Assembly: GCF_005938215.1 (NCBI RefSeq)
Contig: NZ_VCPD01000001.1
Span: 372,001 to 436,000, forward strand
Origin: Ruegeria sediminis
GTDB lineage: Bacteria > Pseudomonadota > Alphaproteobacteria > Rhodobacterales > Rhodobacteraceae
DNA length: 64,000 bases
Direction: 5' to 3'
Shown one piece after another: positions 48,440-57,559 of this stretch. The position numbers were made by a program, and so were the translations under genes. The notes under the pieces were generated by a model. It was not told the origin of the DNA. It searched no databases and saw nothing but the letters and a program-made list of their open reading frames with translations. Within the stretch, counting starts at the first letter, position 1; each line of letters opens with the position of its first letter.

Positions 48440-49036
48440 TCAGCTGGACAACGGCTGACGGCTGCCGAGTTCCACTGCCGCCGAAGCGGTCGCCGCAGCG
48501 GGCCGTGACACCGGCGCTTGTTCCTGCGCGGCGGCGGCCGCAGTCGCCTGCCGCCAGCTTGACAGGTAGGTCACCCCGTCCTCCTCCGAATGCGCCGTAT
48601 CCATCTCGCCGGTGGAGTAGCGGGTGATCCCGCCGATCCAGAAGTCCGTGTCCCGCGGCGGCATTTCCCCGTCGAACACCAGCAAGGGCGAGGATTGCGC
48701 ATCCGCTTCGACCAACAGCATCGTGTAGCTGCGGGCGCCGTTGGTGATCATGACGCTTGCGGTGACGTTCTGCACTGCGAAACCGGTTGCGCCCGACACG
48801 CGGCGCCGTCGCGCCACGGACAGCAGGGCATCGGGTCCAGCCGGGCTGTCGACGATTTCGGGAACGGACCAGAACCCCGTCTGGGCCACGCTTTCGGCCT
48901 GCGCCAACCGGGTGGTCCGCCCGCGCCAAGACCAGGCGGACCCTATCGCCATCGACGCCATGGGCGCCGATTCCAACCCGTCAATCTCCGTCTGCGACCA
49001 TTTGATGGCTGTCACACCGCCTGAGCCGGTTATCAT
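48440..49036 (-). CDS. Hint-associated N-terminal-domain protein (no Hint domain)
   Basis: 198-residue protein. Its first ~150 residues (IKWSQTEIDGLESAPM, SAWSWRGRT, then VTASVMITNGARSYTMLLVEAD and LLVFDGEMPPRDTDFWIGG, quoted in parts) resemble the N-terminal region that I remember from Rhodobacterales Hint-domain proteins of 350-380 residues. Here the Hint part is absent and the chain ends in an Ala/Gln-rich tail with a stop. It may be a naturally short form, or a truncated gene. It is on the same strand as, and upstream of, rpsD. Recognition is from memory only. Confidence 0.6.
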   Translation of the reverse strand: MITGSGGVTAIKWSQTEIDGLESAPMASMAIGSAWSWRGRTTRLAQAESVAQTGFWSVPEIVDSPAGPDALLSVARRRRVSGATGFAVQNVTASVMITNGARSYTMLLVEADAQSSPLLVFDGEMPPRDTDFWIGGITRYSTGEMDTAHSEEDGVTYLSSWRQATAAAAAQEQAPVSRPAAATASAAVELGSRQPLSS

Positions 49037-50170
49037 CCGCCTGTCTGCCCGTTACCCAAAAGCATTCGTACTTTTTTTCAGCGTAACATTAACAAATGCA
49101 GAACAGAGGAAGAAGAGCCCCTTGCCTTGAAAGAAACAACTGTTGCCGTAGTATCATTTCGACCTGAGACCTGTTCATCTATAGGTTGCATTTCTGCCAC
49201 GGCTTTGCGGCTGAATACAACCTATGGGGCGTCAATCGCCCTGCTGCCTGTCGATATCATGTTGACGGCTGAGAAAGTATCGCGCCGAAACGCACATTTT
49301 GAGGCCGAAACGGAAACTGTTGCAACGGCTGTTGTTACGACAAACGTCACTCGGGGCGGTTACAAAACACAGCAACACCAGTACCCCAGCCACACTCGCA
49401 ACTGAAAGCGGTGGCTTTCCTTGCCAAGCAGGCGGGCATAGTTTGCCAAGTCGCAATCGAATTTCCGGCAACGTCGCCGCCGCCGCGAGCGACCGGGACA
49501 ATACCCTCGAACCGACACCGCGTTCGGTCACGTTCATCAAGGTGAAAAAAACGAGATGGCCTGAGGATATGCTCAGGCGGCTTCCGCTTTAGTACTGAGA
49601 AATGGGTCGGTGTAGCCTGCCCGGACTTCATCGAATGTGATCTCGTCCATGCCTTGCGTCATGGCCCTGCCCGGCGGCGGTCAGGTGCACCATGAGGCGT
49701 CGGCTCGGATAGGTGGAGGAACTCGCGGCGGAATGCCTCCGTCGATGCCCGATCCGGGCAATGTCACGGCAATTCTACCCGCTGCACCAAGCGCGACAGC
49801 CGCGCGGGAGACATTGCAGGCCGGAGGAATGTCAGGCCAGGCCCGGTCGGGTTGATCGCCTCGGGCGGCGGTGGAGACTGGCACGTTGGGCAGCGGCAGA
49901 GCGCCCTTTCCTCTTGGCCAAACCTGTTAAAGGGGCACACTCCACTCATGTGCGTCGCGGCCTTCTTGCGGAAGCCACTCGCCAAAGAAGGTTTTCAAGG
50001 TCCATCTGATCTCGCAGACGTGACCATCGTGCCAGAACGCGGCGCATGTCTGCGGCGGCATGAGCTTCTGGCTTCCCCTCCCCGAAGCGTGACATGAGTT
50101 CATTGGCCTTTTGCCTGCGGCTTGGCCCATCATGCAGATGGTCCCTCCGGCGAAAACGAAAGGCGGCACC
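49037..50170. other. Gene-poor segment, no supported large gene
   Basis: 1.1 kb of mixed composition with only short, non-conserved-looking reading frames on both strands. A promoter-like TTGAAA (49127) and TAGTAT (49149), 16 bases apart, reads to the right with no gene after it. A 29-codon frame with a hairpin after it is listed separately. Possibly a decayed accessory segment. Confidence 0.5.
49573..49662 (-). CDS. Possible 29-residue peptide followed by a hairpin
   Basis: A short reading frame beginning MTQGMDEITFDEV and ending STKAEAA. Its stop lies inside a 7-bp stem (GCCTGAG / CTCAGGC, 49559-49578) followed on this strand by TTTTTTT, i.e. a terminator-like arrangement. It could be the real end of a decayed gene or a small peptide gene. 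No ribosome site of note is present and no family is recognised. Confidence 0.25.
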   Translation of the reverse strand: MTQGMDEITFDEVRAGYTDPFLSTKAEAA

Positions 50171-50617
50171 ATGTTCCAAACCGCTCTGATTTTTTTTGTT
50201 GCCCCGGCGTTGGCAGTTGCAGCCAATCTGTCGTTTGCGCAGGTCGCAATGGCCCACGACGCAGGCGCCGGATCCGTCAATGTTGTTGATAGGATCATTT
50301 CTCCAGGAGTTGTGGCCGAAAGCTCGCATGAACGCCACAAACCGCGCGTCAACAGATACTACATTCAGCCGAAGCCCTACCATCCTCGCAAGACTTCCCG
50401 ATATCCCGGCAGTTCAGGTGTCGAAAAATACTTCGATCGGCCCAAAAGGTATCATCCGCGCAAGCGGTACTACTACCACAGCAGCAAACCCCGCTACTCG
50501 CCTCGCTCCTACAGGTATCCACGCTACAACTACGGATCTTACCCGTATCCCAGCCAGCTGCGAAAACCCTACCGGCAACGCAGCTCGTACCGCGGGTATT
50601 TTCGGTTTGGGCACTGA
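50171..50617 (+). CDS. Exported Tyr/Arg/Pro-rich basic protein
   Basis: 148-residue protein with a convincing signal peptide (residues about 1-28, ending QVAMA) and a mature chain that is strongly basic and low in complexity: Tyr, Arg, Pro, Ser and Lys dominate, with repeated motifs such as PKPYHPRK, PKRYHPRKRYYY and YPRYNYGSYP. Ending is GYFRFGH. It would be exported and likely disordered; metal, nucleic-acid or polymer binding is possible but not shown. An AAAGGCGGC lies upstream of the ATG. It has gene-poor flanks of 1 kb on both sides. Confidence 0.6.
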   Translation: MFQTALIFFVAPALAVAANLSFAQVAMAHDAGAGSVNVVDRIISPGVVAESSHERHKPRVNRYYIQPKPYHPRKTSRYPGSSGVEKYFDRPKRYHPRKRYYYHSSKPRYSPRSYRYPRYNYGSYPYPSQLRKPYRQRSSYRGYFRFGH

Positions 50618-51651
50618 CCAGTGCATTGCGGCGAAGCTTGTACGGGAGCTTTCGAGGGGGAGAGAGGCCAGCTTGAGGGGGTAGAAGCCAGCCTCTCTCT
50701 CAGGGAAACCCCTCAGGGTGTCAGTGAACCCTTCGATTGGCCCCAGATTACCTCTACTTCCATACGTCTGAAATTGGGGGTTTCCCGTAAAGTTTTCCGA
50801 TTTCGGCGTTGTTGGTCATCTTTAATGAACCGGACACAAATTCGCCATGGCGCAGAGCTACGACGTAGGGGCGGCGCGTCCTGAATTTCCGATAGCGATT
50901 TCCAAGAGGGGGTATGAGTTCGGCGCGCCGTTCCAATTCAACCTGCGCTTCGTTGACCTCGGAAACCGTCCCTTGAAACTGGAGCCGGAGAATATGGCCG
51001 TGGTGCCGGACTCAGAGTTTGAGTGGCAGTCACAGAGAGACGGCAGCGCAAAGAAATTCGCCTATTTTGGTTGCTGCATTTGTTCGGCAAAAACGGTCGC
51101 ACAAACGATCGTTGCGTGAACATGTGACGCTCATCGGTTTGCACGAATGGCGAATGGCAGAACTGACAGGCCGCAGCAATTCAGGATCTGACGGACAAGT
51201 GCTGAAAACCTACACGGACGCCCAATTCGACGCGAGCCGGATGGAGACCCCGGCAAGCGAAGCCTTGGCGAGCGGCACGGTCCAAGGTGCTGTAGCCGAG
51301 CGAGGCGGAGCGCACGGATCATGCTTTTGGTGGCCGGACAGGCAAATCGATCGCTTCTAGAAGGGTGGTTCTCCCGGTTGTGAAGGTGGCTATCCTGGGG
51401 TCGAAAAGCCATGATGATCGCAAGTGCAACGAGCCGGCCTGCTTTTCGCGTGCAGCACGTGCAATTCGTACGCCGCGGCATTTCTCGTCTTGGGCGAAGG
51501 TTGATTTGTCCCTTGGTCTTGCTGAGCGCTCGCGACATTCGAAAGATCGCGCATTTGCAGCGTTTTCGAAGCGCTTTTTTCTGCGGACGTGTATCCTGGC
51601 CCTGGCGCCCTGCCATTGATGCGGGCCACCTACCACACTGGGAGAGCCGTC
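50618..51651. other. Gene-poor segment with a hairpin
   Basis: About 1 kb without a supported gene. A long hairpin (GAGAGAGGC at 50660-50668 with GCCTCTCTC at 50691-50699, plus a short inner pairing) lies just after the Tyr/Arg-rich gene. Frames at 50847-51119 and 51019-51360 on the plus strand are open but show no family resemblance. GC content appears lower than the surrounding genes. Possibly remnants of transferred DNA. Confidence 0.45.
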
Positions 51652-52323
51652 ATGTTCAAACACATTCTGGTCCTCTTGGTCCTGGGAGCGGCCGTGCCAG
51701 CGCTGGCGCAGACCGCTCCTTCACCGTCGGACATTGCCGGCTACCAGGGGCTGCACCGGGCCGCGCATGAAGGCAGCGTTACCGAGATCGTACGGCTCGC
51801 CGCGGAAGGCGCCGACGTCAACGCCCGTGACCGCCGCCGCCGCACTCCGGCGCATGTCGCGGCCTTTGCGTCGCACGATGACAGCCTGCGCGCCCTGGCC
51901 GAAGCCGGGGCCGACATGAATGCGCTGGAAGGCCAGGACTACGACGTCGTGACCATTGCTGCCGTCGCCGACGACCCTGCGCTGATGTCGCTGGCGATCG
52001 AACTGGGCAATGACCCGGGCCTCGTCACCAGCCCCTACGAAGGCACCGCCCTGATCGCCGCCGCGCATCTGGGGCATGTCGAGGTCGTCCGGCGCCTGAT
52101 CGAGGCGGGCGCGCCGCTGGACCATGTCAACAACCTCGGCTGGACCGCACTGATGGAGTCGGTCGTACTGGGCGATGGCGGCCCGGATCACCAGGTCGTG
52201 GCGCGCCTGCTGGTCGAGGCAGGGGCCGACCGCGGCATTGGCGATTTCGACGGGGTAACGCCGCTGGAACACGCCAAGGCAAGGGGATTCTCGGAGATGG
52301 TTTCGATCCTGTCCGGGAAATAG
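51652..52323 (+). CDS. Exported ankyrin-repeat protein
   Basis: 223-residue protein with a signal peptide (MFKHILVLLVLGAAVPALA, cut near 19) and four to five ankyrin repeats: LHRAAHEGSVTEIVRLAAEGADVNARDRRRRTPAHVAA (in part), a looser second and third repeat, then ALIAAAHLGHVEVVRRLIEAGAPLDHVNNLGWTALMES (in part) and a final VARLLVEAGADRGIGDFDGVTPLEHA (in part). It should act in the periplasm in protein binding. GGAG lies seven bases before the ATG. It converges on phaC with 32 bases between stops. Partner unknown. Confidence 0.85.
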   Translation: MFKHILVLLVLGAAVPALAQTAPSPSDIAGYQGLHRAAHEGSVTEIVRLAAEGADVNARDRRRRTPAHVAAFASHDDSLRALAEAGADMNALEGQDYDVVTIAAVADDPALMSLAIELGNDPGLVTSPYEGTALIAAAHLGHVEVVRRLIEAGAPLDHVNNLGWTALMESVVLGDGGPDHQVVARLLVEAGADRGIGDFDGVTPLEHAKARGFSEMVSILSGK

Positions 52324-52355
52324 ACGTGAAGCTGAAATGCCCGCCGGGTGCATTG

Positions 52356-54152
52356 TCAGCTTTCGAAGATATAGGTGCCCGGCGCGTCGCAGAGCGGCGG
52401 ATATCCGGCCTTGGCCGCGCCCATCGTCGGCGGTTTCACGTGACCTGAACTGCGGGCGTTCAGCCAATTCGTCCATTCGGGCCACCAGGACCCCTGGATT
52501 TGCTCTTGCTGCGCAAACCATTTGTCCGGGCCAACGTAAAGATCGTCGGGCGAGGTTTGGCCGATGTAGTAATGGCGCCCCGGACGCCCCGGTTCGCTGA
52601 CGATACCGCCGTTGTGGCCGCCGGAGGCCAGAACGAATGTCAGTTCAACATCGGTGAACAGACGCGCCTTGTAGACCGACTGCCATGGCGCGATATGGTC
52701 CTTTTCGGTGCCGACCACGAACATGGGCGCGGCGATGTCCTTCAGCGCGATCACGCGCCCCTCGACGGCGAAGCGACCGGCGGTCAGCCGATTTTCCAGA
52801 AACAGCCCACGCAGGTATTCCGAATGCATCCGCGCCGGCATCCGGGTGGTATCGCCATTCCAGACCATCAGGTCTGACGGAAGATCGGCCTTGCCCAAAA
52901 AATACCGCCGCACCGCGCGGGCATAGATCAGATCCTCGGCGCGGATTGCCGCGAAGGCACGCGACATCTGCGGCCTGTCGAGATAGCCCTGCTCCCACAT
53001 CAGGTCCTCGAGAAAGGCGACCTGGCTTTCGTCGAGAAACAGCAAAAGCTCACCGGCTTCCACGAAATCGACCTGCCCGGCCATCAGCGTGACGCTGGCC
53101 AGCCTGTCGTCACTGTCGCGGGCCATGGTCGCGGCGGCGATCGCCAGCATCGTACCACCCAGGCAGTAACCATTGGCATGGATCTTGCGGCCGGGAACGA
53201 TCGCTTCGATCACGTCCAATGCCGCCATGACGCCGCGTTTCCGGTAGTCCTCCAGCCCCAAATCCGCCTTCTCGGCCTCGGGATTGCACCACGAGATGAC
53301 GAATACCGTGAACCCTTGCCCAACCAGATAGTTGATCATTGAGTTTTCGGGCGACAGGTCGAGAACATAGTATTTCATGATCCACGCGGGAACGATCAGA
53401 ACGGGTTCCGCCTGCACCGAGTCCGTTTGCGGAACGTATTGGATCAACTCGAAAATGTCGTTGCGAAAGACGACCTTGCCCAGCGTGCAGGCAAGATCCA
53501 CGCCGATCTTGAACCCTTTGGGCGCTTCGGCCTTTCGCTGGCTGATGGTCTGAACGTAATCTTCCCAGAAATGTGCCGAGCCCTCGATCAGGTTCCACCC
53601 TTTTCGCCTGGTGGTCTCTTCAATGATCTCAGGGTTCAACCAGGGAAAGTTCGAAGGCGCGACAAGGTCCAACGTCTGACGCACCAGAAACGCGATGCGG
53701 TCGGAATCTCTCTGGCTCAGCCCGTTCAGGCCATGAGTGGCATGATCCCACCAGTCCTGCACCGCCAGAAAGCTCTGCTGCCAGACCGAGTAGGGAAAAA
53801 TCTGCCATGCCGGATGCCGGAAACGGGGGTCGATGTCCTTGGGTTGGAATGGGGGGGTGTCGACCTGGTTCGATGCCGACAACGCCGCATGGGTCCAGAC
53901 CTTGGCGGCATTCTCATTGGCAAGTTCCACCAAATCCATCTGCCGTCCCGGCGCCCGCGCCGTGTGGAGCGCCCAGTCGCTCCACGCCTGTGAGATGGCA
54001 TAGGGCGACACACCTCCGGTCAACCGCGCGACGATTGAATGAAGCCGTCTGTCCAACGTCGCACGGGGGTATTCGGGCGCGTCCGACCCTGCGCGGTGGT
54101 CTGCCGCCGAAACCGGCTGAGTTGCCGCTGGTCTTTTCGTGATTGCACCCAT
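52356..54152 (-). CDS. phaC: Class I poly(3-hydroxyalkanoate) synthase PhaC
   Basis: 598-residue polyester synthase that polymerises (R)-3-hydroxyacyl-CoA at the surface of storage granules. The lipase-like box GYCLGGT contains the catalytic Cys330; the acid is probably in GTEKDHIAPW and the His in GGHNGGIVSEPG near residue 525. The N-terminal PhaC_N region (residues about 60-230, including NFPWLNPEI) is present. AGGAGG with a six-base spacer precedes the ATG at 54152; a start 13 codons upstream is less likely. It is monocistronic, with no phaA, phaB or phasin gene beside it. Confidence 0.95.
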   Translation of the reverse strand: MGAITKRPAATQPVSAADHRAGSDAPEYPRATLDRRLHSIVARLTGGVSPYAISQAWSDWALHTARAPGRQMDLVELANENAAKVWTHAALSASNQVDTPPFQPKDIDPRFRHPAWQIFPYSVWQQSFLAVQDWWDHATHGLNGLSQRDSDRIAFLVRQTLDLVAPSNFPWLNPEIIEETTRRKGWNLIEGSAHFWEDYVQTISQRKAEAPKGFKIGVDLACTLGKVVFRNDIFELIQYVPQTDSVQAEPVLIVPAWIMKYYVLDLSPENSMINYLVGQGFTVFVISWCNPEAEKADLGLEDYRKRGVMAALDVIEAIVPGRKIHANGYCLGGTMLAIAAATMARDSDDRLASVTLMAGQVDFVEAGELLLFLDESQVAFLEDLMWEQGYLDRPQMSRAFAAIRAEDLIYARAVRRYFLGKADLPSDLMVWNGDTTRMPARMHSEYLRGLFLENRLTAGRFAVEGRVIALKDIAAPMFVVGTEKDHIAPWQSVYKARLFTDVELTFVLASGGHNGGIVSEPGRPGRHYYIGQTSPDDLYVGPDKWFAQQEQIQGSWWPEWTNWLNARSSGHVKPPTMGAAKAGYPPLCDAPGTYIFES

Positions 54153-54792
54153 CGGGATCCTCCTGGGGTGAGACGCATCGAAACCCGTCAATGCCGAGGC
54201 GGTGGCCTAACTCTGCTTTAGCACAGTTTTCGGCATCGGCAGGGACAATCGGCGCAGAAATTCGCGTCACACCTTTTTTGGTGGCAGCCTGGTGGCAGAG
54301 CGCCCCGACCTCGGACCTGGGATTCTTGCACTGTCAATACCAAGGCAAAAAGGGCCAGTTTCCCAGAGCAGTAATCCCCAGTTGTTTTGATATGGCGGGG
54401 ACGGCGTCAGTAAAGAAGACCTTGTGCGGGGTCCGGCTTGGACTGCCGCCATGCCATCAAACGATGCTCGAAGCTTTTCAATGGTTTCGCAGTTGGCAAT
54501 GGCAGCTTCATGCAGCGTCATTGGGTCCATTCTCGTCCGTTTCCGTTCGCCCCACGTTCAAACGGTACTTTGCGTACGCTTGCGTTGCCGGGTCCGATGA
54601 GATCGGTCAAAGGCGGATATTCGAACCGTTCCGCGGGATGCGCGTCCGTTGTGTTTGTCTCAATCCTGAAACCGAACGATTTCGATGCGCGAGAGAGAAT
54701 TACCGGGAAGGACAGTGGCGGCTTCGACGCGACGTGCGCTTTGACAGATCCGTTGGCATGGCTGTTTCAAACCTTTCAACGCAATTCGATCT
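54153..54792. other. phaC upstream region, no supported gene
   Basis: 640 bases holding the phaC promoter side and an otherwise featureless stretch. Short frames on both strands (for example 54267-54530 minus) do not resemble known families. A GGTGGCAG direct repeat pair occurs at about 54279-54296. Confidence 0.4.
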
Positions 54793-55737
54793 CTAGCGCA
54801 GATACTGGCTTGTGTAAGGCGTCAGGCGGCGGTCGTGCTCGCGTCGGCTGACCTCGGCGATCTTGCGGATCATCTGGGGCACAGCGGGATGCGTGACGCG
54901 GCCTTTGAGGGTGACAACCGACCAGAGCCCGTCGATCCCGATCTCTATTGCGACGCGCTTGAGGATACCCAGCGCCAACATGTTGCGGACGGTGCCGCGG
55001 GTCGTCAGCAGGATCAGGTCGCTTTCGGCGACGGCATCGCGCAGCGCGGCCACGTTGTGACTGTTTATCGCGATGACGTCCTGATGTCCGTCCTGGACCC
55101 CCAGAAAGCGGGTCACGGCATTCGCAACCTCGGCAGGAAAATGGGATGCGGCGAAGCGATAACGCGCGAGATCGGCAGGCAGCGGTTTGGGGATTTTCAG
55201 GATCGGGTGCCCGGCCCTGCAAAACGCGCCACCCGCCTGCGGCGACAACTCGACGATGTCGAACTCGCTGGAATTCTCGGGCAGGTCGCGTACGTCGCCA
55301 ACGATCAGGTCAAAGGCTTCCTCGCGCAAACCGGCCAGCAACTCCACCGTTTCCGTGACGATCAGATCGAGTTTCACGTCAGGGTTTGCGTTGTGCCATT
55401 CGGCGATGATCGGACCGGCGAGGCTGGTTGAGAAAACCGCCGTCATGCCGACGCAAACATGTCCACCCTTGCCGGCGGCGAGGTTGGACAATTCTTGATC
55501 CAGATTGCGGGCTTCGAACAGGACGCGGTCGACGCGGTCCAGGATGCTCCGGCCGAAAGGGGTAAGCCTGACCGGACGTTCCGACCGTTCGATGAGTTGG
55601 TACCCAAGCCGCTCCTCCAGCGCGCGAATCGAGTTGCTGAGCGCCGGTTGGGTGATGCTCGCCAGTTCCGCGGCGCGGGCGAAGCTGCCTTCACGGGCAA
55701 CGAGCTGGAAGTGACGCAACTGGTTGAGGTTGAGCAC
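54793..55737 (-). CDS. LysR family transcriptional regulator
   Basis: 314-residue LysR-type regulator with the N-terminal winged helix-turn-helix (residues 1-60; LNQLRHFQLVAREGSFARAAELASITQPALSNSIRALEERLGYQL, quoted here only by its key parts LNQLRHF, GSFARAAE and QPALSNSI) and a C-terminal co-inducer-binding domain (about 90-300). It is divergent from the TRAP transporter operon, with a T-N11-A palindrome in the spacer, so it very likely controls the whole downstream catabolic locus in response to its substrate or an intermediate. Confidence 0.93.
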   Translation of the reverse strand: MLNLNQLRHFQLVAREGSFARAAELASITQPALSNSIRALEERLGYQLIERSERPVRLTPFGRSILDRVDRVLFEARNLDQELSNLAAGKGGHVCVGMTAVFSTSLAGPIIAEWHNANPDVKLDLIVTETVELLAGLREEAFDLIVGDVRDLPENSSEFDIVELSPQAGGAFCRAGHPILKIPKPLPADLARYRFAASHFPAEVANAVTRFLGVQDGHQDVIAINSHNVAALRDAVAESDLILLTTRGTVRNMLALGILKRVAIEIGIDGLWSVVTLKGRVTHPAVPQMIRKIAEVSRREHDRRLTPYTSQYLR

Positions 55738-55827
55738 TGGCCTGCATCCCGATCAACGATGTGACGCAACGTCGGATTGTCCCGTCTGCGGAAGTCAGGC
55801 GGAAAACCCAAGGATTTCGGCATTAGT

Positions 55828-55842
55828 ATTCAAGTTGTGAAT
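55828..55842. promoter_or_regulatory. LysR-type T-N11-A operator candidate
   Basis: Perfect dyad ATTCA-AGTTG-TGAAT in the 194-base spacer between the LysR gene and the TRAP operon. It fits the T-N11-A LysR-box rule, is about 90 bases from each start, and is AT-rich around it. Function is inferred from position and symmetry. Confidence 0.65.
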
Positions 55843-55931
55843 GAAATTTCAAGAAAAATAAATTTGCGGGAATGCACCTCATTCTTCAGCTTAAGGGCGT
55901 TGCTATGCCCGCGAGGGCTGGAGGAGGAAAC

Positions 55932-56936
55932 ATGAAGATCATCAAGACATTTGTGGCTGCCGGTGCGCTGTCCGCCAGTCTCGCCGTTGCCGCGCACGCC
56001 GAAACCGTTCTCAAACTGGCGACGGCGGCCCCGGAAAAGACGCCGTGGGGAGCGCAGGTGGTCCGCTTGGCGGATGCGATAGCCGAAGAAAGCGAAGGGC
56101 GGCTCAAGGTAGAGCCCTATTTCAACTCGCAGCTCGGCACCGAAAACGACACGCTTGCGCAGTTGGCGCGCGGTCGGATCGAGATGGGCCTGTTCACGAT
56201 CAGCGCCGGGGCGCAGCAGGCGCCCGAGATCGGGTTGATGCAGCTTTATGGCTTTTTCGATTCCAACGATCAGCGGGCCTGCGTTCAGGACAACCACCTG
56301 ACCGACGAGATCCGCGCGCGGCTGAGCCCCAAGGGCGTGTACTTCGGAACCTGGGCCGAAGTCGGCAACGGCTACCTGATGGCGAACCGCGAGATCACAA
56401 GCGCCGAAGACGTGAAGGGCCTGAAGGTCGGGATTTCGGTCAACAAGATCAACACCGAATACTGGAAGACGCTGGGGGCCAACCCGGTTCCGCTGAGCCC
56501 CGGCGAGGCGGCTTCGGCAGCCTCCACCGGCCTGATCGATTTCTACCCGACCGTCTACACCTTCTACATCCCCTCGGGGTTCAACAAGATCTATCCGATC
56601 GTCAACGAGTACAACTACAACAACGGGCCGGCGATGTTCGCCATGAGCCAGCGCGTGATGGACCGGCTCAGCGCCGAAGACCAGGACGCCGTGAAGCGGG
56701 CCTTCGCGCGCTTCGACTCGAAGCAGGTGATGGATGAAATCTTCGGCTTCGAGGACAAGATGCGCGAGATTCACACCTCGAGCGGCGGCAAGATCGTCGA
56801 GGTCAGCGCCGAACAGGCCGCCACGTTCCGGGAAAAGCTGCCGCCGTTCTGGGAGACGATGGCGTCGGAATACGGCGATGACGGCGCTGCCATCCTCAAA
56901 CTGATGGAAGAGGGCAAGGCAGCCTGCGGCTCCTGA
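55932..56936 (+). CDS. TRAP transporter periplasmic solute-binding protein (DctP family)
   Basis: 334-residue periplasmic binding protein that delivers a carboxylate-type solute to the TRAP permease. Signal peptide residues 1-23 (MKIIKTFVAAGALSASLAVAAHA quoted as cut after AHA), then LKLATAAPEKTPWG and the family signature with Arg/Asn for the ligand carboxylate in MANREITSAEDVKGLKVGI (in part). GGAGGA lies six bases ahead of the ATG at 55932. First gene of the operon with the two permease genes. Ligand not predictable from sequence. Confidence 0.92.
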   Translation: MKIIKTFVAAGALSASLAVAAHAETVLKLATAAPEKTPWGAQVVRLADAIAEESEGRLKVEPYFNSQLGTENDTLAQLARGRIEMGLFTISAGAQQAPEIGLMQLYGFFDSNDQRACVQDNHLTDEIRARLSPKGVYFGTWAEVGNGYLMANREITSAEDVKGLKVGISVNKINTEYWKTLGANPVPLSPGEAASAASTGLIDFYPTVYTFYIPSGFNKIYPIVNEYNYNNGPAMFAMSQRVMDRLSAEDQDAVKRAFARFDSKQVMDEIFGFEDKMREIHTSSGGKIVEVSAEQAATFREKLPPFWETMASEYGDDGAAILKLMEEGKAACGS

Positions 56937-57004
56937 CCCTCATCAAGCTCTGACGGACGGGCGCCGCAATCAGGCGGCGCCCGAAAGCAAGAGGAACATT
57001 TGCC

Positions 57005-57559
57005 ATGACCTCCGATACCGCGCCCGTCGCCGTGACGCGACTTCTGAACGGCTGGCATCTGCTGGAGCGCTGGATTGCCGTGATCGCCTTTTCCCTGATC
57101 GGCGGCCTGATATTCGCCGATGTCGTGGGCCGCGAAGTGATCGGACCGGTCGGGAAGGCGCTTGGCTTCGACATGGGGGCCACCGGCATCTACGGCGCGG
57201 GCAAGATCGCCCTGTTCATGCTGGTGATCGGCGCCTTTGCCGGCCTGGGTGTAAGTGTCGCCACCGGCACGCAGATCGTTCCCCGCATCGCCTTTGCCTG
57301 GGTGCCCGAAAGCTGGGGGCCGCCGGTAGATCGGATCGCCAACGCGCTGAGCGGCGTCCTGTTTCTGGCCGTGGCGTACTACGGTGTCGTCTTTGTAGCC
57401 GCTTCGCGCGACATCGGCACGGTGATGCCGGGCCTCGACTGGCCCGTCTGGATCATCCAGAGCGTGATCCCGCTGGGTTTCGCCTCGGCGGGTCTGAGGT
57501 ACTTCATCTTTGCCATCTGGCCCGCCACGGCGCCCGCCCGCGAGGAGGCGCCGGAATGA
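57005..57559 (+). CDS. TRAP transporter small permease (DctQ family)
   Basis: 184-residue inner-membrane subunit with about four hydrophobic helices (residues 25-45, 60-85, 100-125 and 140-165) that couples the binding protein and the large permease. ADVVGREVIGPVGKALGF (in part) resembles the DctQ helix-1/2 region. A 68-base gap separates it from the binding-protein gene; its stop overlaps the large permease ATG by four bases. Confidence 0.9.
   Translation: MTSDTAPVAVTRLLNGWHLLERWIAVIAFSLIGGLIFADVVGREVIGPVGKALGFDMGATGIYGAGKIALFMLVIGAFAGLGVSVATGTQIVPRIAFAWVPESWGPPVDRIANALSGVLFLAVAYYGVVFVAASRDIGTVMPGLDWPVWIIQSVIPLGFASAGLRYFIFAIWPATAPAREEAPE

Noticed and set aside
50847..51360. Two plus-strand frames of 90 and 113 residues
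   Set aside because: No ribosome site of note, overlapping each other, no recognisable family; treated as part of the gene-poor segment.
54267..54530. 87-residue minus-strand frame between phaC and the LysR gene
   Set aside because: No family resemblance or clear start signal; probably chance.
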